A stretch of DNA of 64,000 nucleotides from NCBI GenBank assembly GCA_004431415.1, contig QPMI01000420.1:124001-188000 (forward strand), given 5' to 3'. Origin of the DNA: Cyanophora paradoxa. Its lineage: Eukaryota > Glaucocystophyceae > Cyanophorales > Cyanophoraceae. The translations under genes and the position numbers were made by a program. Below the pieces are notes generated by a model. The model did no database searches, was not told the DNA's origin, and was given only the letters and a program-made list of their open reading frames with translations. This document shows positions 10,959 to 21,711 of this stretch, piece by piece; position 1 is the first letter of the stretch, and the number at the start of each line of letters is the position of its first letter.

Positions 10959-13900
10959 CTACCGGGGGGCGACCTTGAGGAAGCGCTCCTGGACGCGCGT
11001 CGCGTTCCGCGGCTGGTGCACCTCCAGGTACGCCCTGCGCACGCGCCCCCGGCGGCACTTGAGGAGGGGAGGGGGCGGGGCGGGGCGGGCGATCGCGAGG
11101 GCATGCTTGGGTTTGAGCTCTATCATTTCGCTCTATCTATCATTCGGGGGCTCTTGAGAAGTTGAGAAGGGGTGGGGGCCGCCGCGAGCGAGGGCATGGG
11201 TTCCGAGCGCGGGCAGCGTTTTGAGATAGATGTGAGAAAGGCACCCGCAGATGGCGTGGACGCAGGCGGAGTCGACGGGGGCGCCGGCCGCCTCCGCCCG
11301 CGCCGCGATTGCCTCCGCCGCCTGCGCCGGACGGAGTGAGATGGCGCAGTCGGCGAAATAAAAGAGACGGGATCGGGGGGGCGGGCCGGGGCGAAGGAAA
11401 AGCTGGATACTAGCCTGTTAGTTATTCGCGCTACGCTGCTAGTTATTGGCACTAGTGCATTAAGAGGAAGGGGAAGGGGGTCCTTCCCCAATAAATTATA
11501 TCGTTCCATATGTCGAGATAATAGCCCGTCACTTATTCACGTTATCTTTCTATCTTACCGCTTGTTTTCTTATCGCTTCTATGAGAGCGGGGCGGGGCGG
11601 GGCGGGGGGGCGGGCCTGGGCGAAGCGGGCGCGGCCCTCCCCGAACTCGAGGGCGTCGTCCAGCACGTGCATCAGCGAGAACCTGCCCCGCCCCGCCCCG
11701 CTTAGGCTTCGGGCTCGGGCGGGCCCAGGGGCCGGGCGGGGCCGCTTTGGTTTGAATTAGCTTCGCGCCGCCCCGTCGGCTTAAGCTTTGAGCCCGTCGG
11801 CCCGGCGGGGCCCGGCGGGGCCGCTTTGGTTCGGCGTGGGGCGCACTTGTACATGTCCTGCATGGCGCGCGTGGCGGCGGGGAGGCCGCCGTCCAGCCGG
11901 CCCCCGCACTCCGCCTCCCGCCGGTCCTGGAACACTGCGCCTGGTCAGAGGCCGAAGACAGGGCGCCCCGGGGGGACTGGAGGTCCCCTTAGGCACAGCC
12001 CGCCTAGCAAAGACGCAGTAAAGGGCCTCAAGAGGTCCTAGGAAAGACGCGGTAGTTGCGACGCAGTGGATTCGGGAGAGGCGGGAGGGGCCGCACGGCG
12101 CTCGGCCCGCTCCATGGCGTCGGCGGCGGCGGCGTGCTGCGCGACCCGCGCGAAGAGCAAGCACTCCAGCGCCGCTCCGATCTGGCCCGCCCCGCCCCGC
12201 CCCGCCCCGCCGGCGTCTCAGCGACGGCCGCGGCCGCGGGGCGGGGCGGCGCGGCTCTAGCTCGGAGGCGCGCACGACGCCGTCGAGGAGCCCGCGGCCG
12301 GCCGTCTCCTGCGGGGCGCTCGCGTTCAGCTTGGCTAGATCTAGAGGGCGGGGCGGGGCGGGCCTGGAGGGCGGAGAGGACGCGCTCGGCCTGGTCGCCC
12401 GAGCGCGCCGTCCGCGCCAGCGCCTCCAGCCGCGCCTGCGAGGCCGCGTCGCAGGAGAGAGAGAGAGAGAGAGACAGAGCCGCGGGGCGGGACGCACGGG
12501 CAGGTCGGGCGGGGGCCGGACGCTCGCCATCGCCACGTCGTCCCGCAGCGCCCCCAGCGCCTCCGCGAAGGCGCTCGGCACCAGCAGGCCCCCGACCCTG
12601 CAAGCGCGAGGACGCTGAGAGGGGGAGCTGGGAGGCGGGCCGGGCGCGGGGGCGGGCGGGCCGGCAGATCTCCTGGATGTGGCGGGCGGCCTCCTCCTCG
12701 AGCTTCGGACAGGCCGCCAGCTCTTTGCAGATCCCCTCCGCCTGCAAATTCAAAGGCGGCCTCAACGGAGGGCGTGGCATGGCGCGGGGGGAGGGTGGCG
12801 GGTTCGCGGATGGCTGGGGACGGAGGCGAGCCCGCCCGCCCGCCCGCCCGCTCGGTCACGGCCCGACCGGCTCTAATGGGGCGGGCGAGCGGGCTCGAAG
12901 CTCTATGGCGGGGCGGGGCGGGAGGAAGGCTCGCTCGAGCTCGGTCACACCCAGACGAGGCGGCGCCTGACCTCCTCGTCCTCCGTCGAGGCCGCCGCGT
13001 GCTCGCACGCCAGCGTCGCCACCCGCACCTGCCGTAGCGCCCGCGCCGCCCCTGCCGTCAGCCGGGCGCCACGGCGTGTGGCCTAGCTACTTGGAGCTGA
13101 GCGGGAGCTGCGCGGGGGTCTAGCCGAAGCCTGTTCTACAGCCTAGCGGGGGCGGAGCGCCGAGCGGCTCCGCCTGCAAACTTTACGGTGCCAGCAGGCC
13201 CGGCTGCACTTACTTAGCCTAGCTGGAAGGAGAAGGGCGGTGCGGGCGGGCGGGCGGGCGGGCGGGCGCGGGCGAGGGCCGGGGCCGGGCGGACCGCAAA
13301 GGCGGCGACGTTGGCGCGGACGGCGGCGTCGTGGCCGCGGAAGGCGAGCGCCCGGGGCCGGACAGCCGCCACGCCTCCACCACCGCCTCCCGGCCCCCGG
13401 GCAGCCGCCTGCGCCCCGGCCCCGGCCCACAGCTCAGGCGTGTATATCGGGGGCGCGAGAAGGCACACGAAGCGTGCGCCCGCTTCCCATGCATCTCGTC
13501 ACTCCAGTGGTCTCTTCCCGCCCCCCCCCCCCCCCCCCCTCCCCCCCGCTCTGATTCCCCACCGCTACCCCCCCCTCCCCGCGCACCAGACGAGGGGGGA
13601 GAGGTTCGAGATCGCGGCGACCGCCTGAGGGGAAGCGACCTCCGCCGCGAACCTGGCGGGGGGTGAGGGGGGGTACAGGGAAGGGAAGGGAGGGGGGTAG
13701 GGGCACTTGTGGAGCTCGACGGCCTGGCGCGCGAACTTCTCCTTCTCCTGCGGCGTCCGCTTGCCCACCTTCGCGTTCCCGGCCGCCACCAGCCTTGGGG
13801 GAGGGGAGGGGGGGGGGATCAGGCGGGGGGTGGGGATCAGAGGGTAGGGAGGGACACTCACTTGAGGGTCAACGCGGTCGCAAAGTGTGCGCTCAGACCG

Positions 13901-15884
13901 CCGATCATCTGGGCGGGCTGCTCGACACGGGCAGGAGGGGCGGGGCGGGGCGGGGCGGACCCGCTTCGCCCCGGGCCTAAATGCCGCCTCGCCGAAAAGG
14001 ACCGGAGGCTCCTTCTGGCACACCTGAGGGGGGTACGCGGTTCGGCTTGGGATGGGGATGGGGGTGTGCGCGGCCCGCGCACGTGTTTGGCGAGCCGGAA
14101 GAGAGCTTCGGGCTCGACGTCGGCCCTCAGCGCTCCCGCCTGCACGACGGGGGTACCGCTCGACTCCGGCAGGGCGGGGGGGGGGCGGGGAAAAAGGAGG
14201 GGCACCTTGGCGGCGGCGGCGACGAGGCTGTTTCGCGCGTCGGTCACGATGGTCCGCTCGGCCTCGCTCTGGTACCCGGCTAAGGGGCGGGGGGAGGGGT
14301 ACGCGGAAAAAGTGGGGGTAGCAGCGCACCAGCTTGGCGTAGTTCTGGCGGATCTCGCTGTCGAAGGCGCTGTAGAGCAGCATCGAGCCCTGCTCCAGCT
14401 CCGTCGCCGGGCACTCCCCAAAGGCCCTCTGGAGGGGTATGCCATTCAGCGCGGAGCGGGCCTGTGGGGGGGGGGGGGGGGGGGGGCGGAGCCGACCTTG
14501 GCCCAGTCGAAGACGAGGGGGCGAACGCTCGACTGCTCGGGCTGCCGCGCGGCGGGCGTCGGGCGCGCCGAGGAGGAGGAAGGGGGTACGCGTTTCCGCA
14601 CCTTGGCGGAGAGCGCCGCGGCGCGCTCGGCGACGAAGGCGCGGGCGAGGGAGGCGAGGAGCTCGGGGACGTTGGACTTCCACGTACGCATGTCCGATAG
14701 CGCCGTGTGCTGCAGCGCGTGCTGCGGCGCGGCGCCCCCGGCTCGGCGGCCGAGGCGCGGGGCGGGGCGGGGCCGGGCCGGGCCGGGCCGGGCGGGGCGG
14801 GGCGGGGCGGGGCGGGGCGCCGCGCCCCGTCTGTCCCTAGAGCTCCCCTAGAGCTGTCTCTCGGCGGCGGGGGTAAGCTCACGAGGTAGGCCCAGCAGAC
14901 GCGGTCGGGGTGGTCGGCGAGGGCGCGCAGGCCGCCCTCCATGTCCCCGCAGATGAACGTGCCGACGGCGACGTACGTCGCCGCGCGCTTCTCCTCGTGG
15001 GCTTCGTAGAGCTGGCGGCCCAGGTCCGGCGGGGCCTTCCGCCGCTCGAAGATGTCGAGGGCCTCCCGCCAGTTGCGGAGGTTCGCCGCCTGCAGGTGCG
15101 CCTTCTGCACGGGGAGCGAGGCGGAGGCGGCCAGCGGGAGCTGCATCTCGTCGGCCGTCCGCATGAGCGACTGTGTCAGGATCGAGGCGCTCTTGAGGAT
15201 GTTGAGCGGCGCGCCCGAGCCCGGCAGCATGGCGATCCGCACGAGCGCCAGCTTGAACGCCAGCGCGCGGTGCGTCGCCGGCAACGGGTTCAGCGCGTCG
15301 ACCACCTGCGCGCGGCGGCGTGGGCGGCGGCGCGTGGGAGGCTGCGCACTCGGCCACGCGCGGCGCCCGAGCGCGCGGGCTCTCTTGCTCACCAGGGTGT
15401 GCATCCTCTCGGGGTCGCCGCGCACCATCTGCGTCCCGAAGAAGATGTCCGAGCACGACTTATGCACCAGCTCCTCGATCTGCTTCGCGTGCATCGAGCC
15501 CGGTGCCGGGCCCGGGCCCAGGACCTTCACCGCTGCGCAAGCAGCGCGTCGGCGGAGCGTCAGCGGCGCGGGAGGGCGGAGGGCCGCACGAAGAAGGATC
15601 GACGGCTCGGCTTTCGCGGCCGCTGGCGGAGTCACACGGGCCGCGGCGCTCTCCGGCACGCTCGCCGGCGAGCCGATCGGGACGGTGCGCTTCGGCGGGA
15701 CTGGAGCGAGGGACAGGCGATATGACTTGGCCTGTGTTGCGTTTGGGGCCGCTTGCTGGGCCCCGCGCGCGGTCCGGCTTAGCGACCGAACCGGTAGGCT
15801 GAACTGCGCCGGTCTCCAGGAAGCTGGAGCGCTCCAAGTTCGGAGCATCGGTCTCCCGAAAGCGCTCGCCTTGCTGGGGAGCAT
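10959..15884 (-). CDS. Large alpha-helical protein, possible organelle-targeted PPR/TPR-like
   Basis: This is a multi-exon minus-strand gene. The ATG at 15884 opens an Arg/Ser/Ala-rich, acid-poor N-terminus (MLPSKASAFGRPMLRTWSA) that resembles an organelle transit peptide. Supported coding blocks are: HAKQIEELVHKSCSDIFFG (15500-15440), a long helical exon at 15300-14880 (LPATHRALAFKLALVRIAML, NWREALDIFERRKAPPDLG, AVGTFICGDMEGGLRALADH), MLLYSAFDSEIRQNYAKLVR (14390-14320), EAERTIVTDARNSLVAAAAK (14265-14200), LRADVEPEALFRLAKHV, QEKEKFARQAVELHK (13760-13710), KELAACPKLEEEAARHIQEI (12730-12670), QARLEALARTARSGDQAERV, FQDRREAECGGRLDGGLPAA, EAIAARAEAAGAPVDSACVH, and the end NATRVQERFLKVAPR with TAG at 10959-10961. 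Introns are rich in CCCGCC repeats and many start GTACCC. The helix-turn-helix pattern fits PPR/TPR-type repeats, but I found no diagnostic motif, so function is unknown. Confidence 0.5.
12452..12473 (+). repeat. (GA)n microsatellite in intron
   Basis: A run of GA dinucleotides lies within a predicted intron of the minus-strand helical gene, where the sense strand reads as a CT-rich tract. No function is assigned. Confidence 0.6.
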
Positions 15885-15986
15885 CCTCGTCACGCGACGC
15901 GTCTCGACCCGGGTACAGGTCGTTTTGCTCGAGTGCCGAACCGCTGGGTAGGCTCCTGGCGACACGGTGGATCAGCGGGAGCAGCC
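15885..15986. promoter_or_regulatory. Compact divergent promoter region
   Basis: Only 102 bases separate the ATG of the minus gene (15884) from the ATG of the plus gene (15987). Transcription of both must start here or inside the coding regions, so a shared bidirectional promoter is likely. No TATA-like box is visible. The sequence reads open in several frames, so the true starts could also lie elsewhere. Confidence 0.35.
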
Positions 15987-18900
15987 ATGCACGCCTTCAG
16001 CGGCGGGCTGGTTCTACCAGCGTCCGGCCGCCCGGTGCCGTCGCTTGACGCGTGCGGCCGCGCGGGGCCGCCTCCGCTTGCGGGCGACCGACCGGAGCGA
16101 CCGGACGTGCTTCGGCCGACCGCGCTAAAGAGCGGCTGGTACGGCTCCCGCTTCGAGCCAGACCGCGTGAAGGGTGCGAAACCTCGGGCGACGCCCCCGG
16201 TGTTCTGCGGGGCCAAACAGGCCCCGTGTGCAGGCGTAAGGAGGCTGCTCTCGGAGGGTGACGGAGCGCGGCCTCGTAGCTGGACGTTCCCGTGCCCAGA
16301 GCAGGCGCCGCTCTGTGCCGTCAGCCGAAACGCCGACCTCTCGCGGGCCGCCGGCGGGAGCGAGCGGCCGCCGCGTCCGCGCAGCCCGGTGCGGTCCGGG
16401 CCCTCCGGAGTGAACCCGCGGCCGCGCAGCCCCGCCCAGACCGGGGCCAGCCCGCGGCCGCGGGCCTCCAAGTCGGCTTACGACAACCGGCCGCCCGACG
16501 ACGAGCGGACCGAGTGGGACGCAGCGCCCGGCGCCGCGCCCCCGGACTCGCCCGCTCCCCGCGGCGGTGCGCCCGCGCCCCGCCCTCGGCCGCTGCCGCC
16601 CAGCTCTGAGCCGGGGGCAGTGGGCGGGGCCGAGCCGCAGTCGCGCTTCGAGCGGGTCGTGGACGAGCTCGTGCAGGTCGCGTGCAGCGCAAAGGGGCCC
16701 GAGGGCTCCACCGCCAGCGTGCGCCGTACCCCCCCCCCCTCTCCTCCAAAGCCGCCGCCGCCGTCGCGGATCGCTGGCGCAGGGCGAGCGCCTCGACGCG
16801 GCGTTCCAGATCAGCGGGGGCGAGCCCGGGGGCGAGATCCTCCCCTCCTACGCCCTCTCCAAGGCCGTCCACATCCTGTCGCACGGTACCTCCGCCCGCC
16901 CGAACCCGTCTAGCGCGTACCCCCCCCTCGCCCGCCGGGAACGCCGTACCCGCAGAGCTCGGGGAGCCGGATCGGGCGGAGGCGCTCATCCACGCGGCCG
17001 AGCGAAGGGGCGTGGCGATCCGCGGGGCGGTTCTCGCGCCCCTCGTCAAGCTCTTCGTCTCCAGGGGCCAGCGCGCCCGCTGGGAGGCAATGCTAAACTA
17101 CTACTTCGAGGTCAGGCCACCGGTGCGTATATTGCCGTACCCCCCTGCAGCTCCCCCCCCGACGCGCTCTGCAGGGCGACGTACCCGACGACCGCCTCAA
17201 GTCGGCGCTCGCGGCCGGTCCGCCGCCTCGACGCAGAGAGACGTACCCCCAGTCCGACCCGTGCCCCTGACGCTTCCCCCCCCCCCCCACCCCGCGCCCC
17301 AGGGTACGCGATGTACGACGAGATGGAGCTGGCGCGGGCGGTGCTCTCGCCGGGCTTCGGGTGGGAGGACGGGCACGCGCCGGCCGAGGGGGAGGCCGGG
17401 CCCTCCTCCTCCTCCAGGAATCGCGACGCGGCGCTCTGCTGGGCCATGCTCCACGCCGCCGGTGCGAGAAAGAGCAGCCCAGACCGCTCTCTGTCCGTGT
17501 GTCCGCCCCGCGGCTGACCGCCCGCCCCGCCCCGCCCGCAGCGAACCTTCTGGAGCTCGCCCTTGCGGCCCGCTACGGCTCGGCGGACGTGCGCCCTCCC
17601 TCGAGCTAGCTAGCCTGCCCCGCTTGCCTGCCTCCCGGCCCGCCCCGCTCATCTTGGCCGGCAGGGGGCGCCCGGGGAGCTCGAGGGGGCCGGGACGGGC
17701 GAGGCGGCGGCCGCGGCCTGCGCTCGCGCCATCGACGCCGTCTGCGGCCGTTTCGAGCAGGTCCGCCCCTACCCTCCCCCCTTACTCTCTTCTCCCGCCC
17801 AGCTCACGCGCGGCCGGCGCAGAACGGGCAGCTGTGGGCGCGCCTGCGGCCCAACATGGTCCGCGACTGGTCCCGCCGCACCTTCGACAAGCGGGTGCGC
17901 TCCCCTTCCATCTCCTCCTCCCCCCCCTCAAGCAAACCGAAGCTGAGCGTACCCCCCATCCTGCCCGGGTACAGGTGCGGGCGGACCTGCTGGAGGAGGC
18001 GCTGGACGTCCTGCTGCCCGTGCGCGCCCCCGCCCCCCTCGCCGGGGGGCACCGAGAAGCGGCGGGCGATAGGGCGCCTTTCAGAGGGGCAGAGAGATAG
18101 AGCGGGGCGGGGCCCCACCCCAGCTCCCTCCTCCCTCTCTTTTCGGCGGCTCACGGCGCGGGGCGGCATGGCTGGCGCAGGGCTTCTCGCGGCTGGGGAG
18201 GGGCGACGACCTCCTCATCACCGCCGTCCAGGCGCGCCGGGCAAGCGAACCCGCCGCTCCGCTCTGCTCTGACGCCCCTCCCCCGCAGGCGGCGTGCGGG
18301 CGCGGGGAGGCGGAGCGGGCGGAGGCGATCGCGGCGCGCCTCGTCGCCGACGTCGCCCGCGCCCTCCCCCGCGGCCGCCGCGCCGAGGTCCGCCCCGCCC
18401 CGCCCCGCCGGCCCTACAACCGGCGGCCCTAGAATCAGGGCTAGTCCCGAGGGCGGCGGCCCTAGAACAGGGCGGGCAGAGAGAGGGGCCGGACTGGGTC
18501 GAAGGGGAGAAGACTCGTCCCGGGGCGCCTCACAAACGGCTTCGCGGGCGCAGGGGGACGGGGACGCGGTGTGGGAGGTGGCGCTCGCGCTCGCCTCGGC
18601 GCACGCGCGCGAGGGCGGCAACCCCGCCCGCGCCCGCTCCCTCCTCGTCGGTCCGCGCCCCCGCTTGAGTCGCCCGCCCGTCTTCCCTTGAACCTGCCCG
18701 CAGGCCTCGCGCGGGCCTCGCGCTCCGAAGCCGACGCCCGCGTCTGCACCGTGCGCCCCCCCGCCCTCCCGTACCCCTCCCCCTTCCCCCCCACGAATCG
18801 AACTTGTACCCCCCCTTCGGCGCAGGGGTTCGTGGACGAGGCGCTCGTGCAGCCGGGGCTGGGCGGCCCCGCCCTCGCCGAGGCGCGTGCCCCGTACCCC

Positions 18901-21346
18901 CCTCCCCCCTCCCGCGCCGTCCAGTACCCCCGCCTTCGACTCACGGTACCCCCCCGCAGATTTTCCGGGCCCTCGCGAGGCCGCCCCGGGCGCCCGTGGA
19001 CCCCTCCACCTTCGCCCTACGGTACCCCCCGCCATCGCCTCCTTGCACTGCCTACGCTTCATTCGCTCACGCATCTTTGTTTCCCTCTCAGATGGGCGAA
19101 CCGATTGCTGGACGACCACCCGGGCCTGGCCGCCCGCGGACGCGCCCTTGCACACAGTGCGTCTACTCCCCTTTCCATCCCCCGGCCTGTCTCCGCCCCT
19201 CGCTGAGGCGGGCGGGGCAGGGCGGCGGCGGCTGGCGGCGGCGGCGGACTCGATCCGGGGGGGCGCGGGGGGGCCCAGCCAGGCCCTCGAGTTTGCACTG
19301 GCGGCCGAGGCCGCCCTTGTCGAAGGTCCCGTACCCCCTCCCCGCCCGCCTGCCCGCCCGCGCGCCCGCTCGCGATCTGATCTGTGACCCCCGCGCGCAG
19401 AGTTCGCTTCGGGGGAGCTCGGAGCAGAAGGGGGGGGCGAGGACGGGGAGGGGGACGTCGCATCTCTCGAGGCCCGCGTCGCCGAAGTGGTACCCCCTTC
19501 TTTTCTTTCTCTTTTTTTCCTGTCCGATCGAACTTGGCGCAGGTCCGGGTGGTGGACGAGTGCACTCCGTCCATACGGCAGCACAAGGCGCGCGGGGCCT
19601 CCGTACCCCCCTCCTGACGCCCGCCCTGATGGGTACGGGTGCGGGTGCGGCAGGTCGGCGGGCTGATGCGGGCGCGATCGGCGGCGCTGCTGCTCGTGTA
19701 CCCGTCTACCCCCGAGATCGCCAAGGAGGTAACGGCGTACCCCCCTGTCCGCTGTTCCCCCCTATCCTGACGGCCTCGCCCCCAGGTTCGGGCCCTGGTG
19801 GGCCCCATTCGGCCCCAGCAGCCGCGCCCCCAGCAGGGGCGCGGACGGAGGGGCCGCCGCAAGTCGAAGCGAGGTGTGTACCCCCCTCGCCTCCTTTTTT
19901 TCGGCTCGGCCCGACGGGAGGCGGCCGCAGGATCCAAGCAGGAGCAGGAGGCCCCCGAACCGGTACCCCGCCCCGCCTCGCGCCCCTAAGCCGTACCCCG
20001 ACCCCGCGGCAGCCCCCCTTCGAGCTCTCCGGCCGCCGGCCCGTCCTTGACCTCCTGGATTCGGTTCGTGCGGTACCCCCCGCCCTTCCAAGAGCTGTAC
20101 CCCCGACGCGCGGGGGCGCAGATCCGGGCATACCACGCGCGGGAGAACGCGCCGGCCCCTTTCGACCGCTACAAGCTCCTCACAAAGGCGCGCGTCTGCC
20201 CGCCCGCCGCACCTTAGACAGCTGAGAGCGCGGGCGCCGGGCCGCCCCAGCTGACCCAGCTGACTCCGCCCCTCCCTCCCCGTCAGGCGGCGTCGGCGCT
20301 GGGGGAGGCGGGGCTGGCTGGGGCGACGGTGCGGCTCCTCGCGGAGGCCGCCGCCCTCGGCCTCGACGAGGTCCGCCCCGCCCGAGCTCCCATCCCGCCC
20401 CCGGCACCGCCGGCTCGAGAAGGAAGGGACCGCCGAGCCCGTCCCACATCGAACTGCTAGAGCATCTAGAGCTCCTGGCGGTGCCGCGTTTGAACCCTGA
20501 GACCATGAGATCCTGAGATCGCCGCCCCGCTCGCCCCCGCCTGCGCGCCGACCCGCCCTTTCGGCGCAGCTCTTCGCGGTCGCCTCGGTGCCCGTCCTCT
20601 GGTCCTCGGCAGGCGACCGCACCGCCGCCTGGTCTGGCGTTAAGGCGGCCGAGACCGGTGCGCACTGTTCTGTTTCTTCGCTTCGAGCGGAGCTTGATCT
20701 CTGCTTTGCTTCGCCTCGCTTTGCACAGTGTACGACGAGCGGGCGGGGCGGCTGCTGCAGTGGCGGCACGGCCTGGGGCCCCCGCCGCCCTTCCTCCCGG
20801 CGGCGCGGCCGCCCTCCCCCGAGGGCGAGGGGGGCGCCCTGGGGCGGGGCGGCTTCCACAGCGCCGGGCCGCCCCTCGCCGCGGACGACATGGACTCTAA
20901 GAACCTTCACTTCATGTGAGCTCCTTTTCCCCCTCCGTTAGATTCTGAGCTTCCACGTTTTGATTCGGTGTTAGGTACGCGACGACGGCCTTCTGGCTGG
21001 TGCGGAGGTGCGGGGCGGAGGGTGCCGACGCCGCCGACGCGCTCCTCGGGCGCGCCCTCCGCCGCGGCGCCCGCGTCGAGCCCTGGACGGTCCGCCGCCC
21101 GCGTCCCCTCTTCCCTCTTCTTCGCCCTCCGCTGCGGCCCCTGAGATAGCCTGTGCTCAGGTGAACGCCCTCGCGAGGGCGTACCGCGTGCTCGGCCGCC
21201 CCGATGCCGCCGAGCGCGTCCAGTCCGCCTACAGCCACGCCTTCGCCGCCGGCAACGGCGGCGGCAACGGCGGCGGCGGCGGCGGAGGCGGCGGTAGTGG
21301 AGGCGGCGGCAACGGAGATAGGGGTGCCCCGCGCCTCTTCGACTGA
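15987..21346 (+). CDS. Large alpha-helical protein with about 25 small introns
   Basis: The ATG at 15987 (MHAFSGGLVLPASGRPVPSL) opens a long first exon rich in Arg, Pro and Ala with few acidic residues, possibly a transit peptide plus disordered region. Downstream coding blocks are short and helical: EPQSRFERVVDELVQVACSA (near 16630-16690), GAVLAPLVKLFVSRGQRARW (17020-17080), YDEMELARAVL (17310), LLELALAARYGSADV (17545), LWARLRPNMVRDWSRRTFDK (17830-17890), RADLLEEALDVLLPVRAP, LGEAGLAGATVRLLAEAAAL (20295-20365), FAVASVPVLWSSAGDRTAAW, ATTAFWLVRRCGAEGADAAD (20978-21045), and VNALARAYRVLGRPDAAERV (21161-21220). It ends in a Gly/Asn tract and TGA at 21344-21346. Nearly every intron opens or is seeded with GTACCCCC. 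The architecture suggests TPR/PPR-like repeats, but no domain is certain. Confidence 0.5.
21248..21312 (+). repeat. GGC-rich triplet tract coding for Gly/Asn
   Basis: The C-terminal exon of the helical-repeat gene ends in GGC/AAC triplets coding for a Gly-rich tail with interspersed Asn, likely flexible and expansion-prone. Confidence 0.6.
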
Positions 21347-21711
21347 CGCGGCCGGCTTTGGCGGTACAGCGCCGGCCCCTGTACGTATCTGGCGGTTGTA
21401 TTTCTACCCTTTTTCCTACGTGGGTTGTCCAGTGCGGTTGGTTCTTTTTCTCGTAGTCCGCTAGCCCTTAAGCTTCACGATTTGTCGAGCTTCTGCAGTG
21501 CTGTCCATAGCCCAGTAGCTGTCGATCCTGTTCAAACTGTACACAGTCAAATTCACTGCAAATATGTTCTTTCGCTCTGACATCGATGCCACTCTACACA
21601 GCTGCAGGGTCTCTGCATAGGCCTGGGGCTCGAGGCCGTTTTATATTAGACATCGACGTATTAGACAGGCCGTTGATATTAGACATAGCTCTTGGGCAGG
21701 ACAGGGGGGGG
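21347..21711. other. Convergent intergenic region
   Basis: This is the spacer between the stop of the plus gene and the stop of the minus RING gene; both 3' UTRs should lie here. It contains two near-copies of a short motif (TATTAGACATCGACGTATTAGACAGG and TATTAGACATAG, about 21643-21690). No gene is seen. Confidence 0.4.

Noticed and set aside
12837-13260. GCCC/GGGC tetramer runs as telomeric or CRISPR-like repeats
   Set aside because: Units are four bases without unique spacers and lie in introns. They are simple microsatellites.
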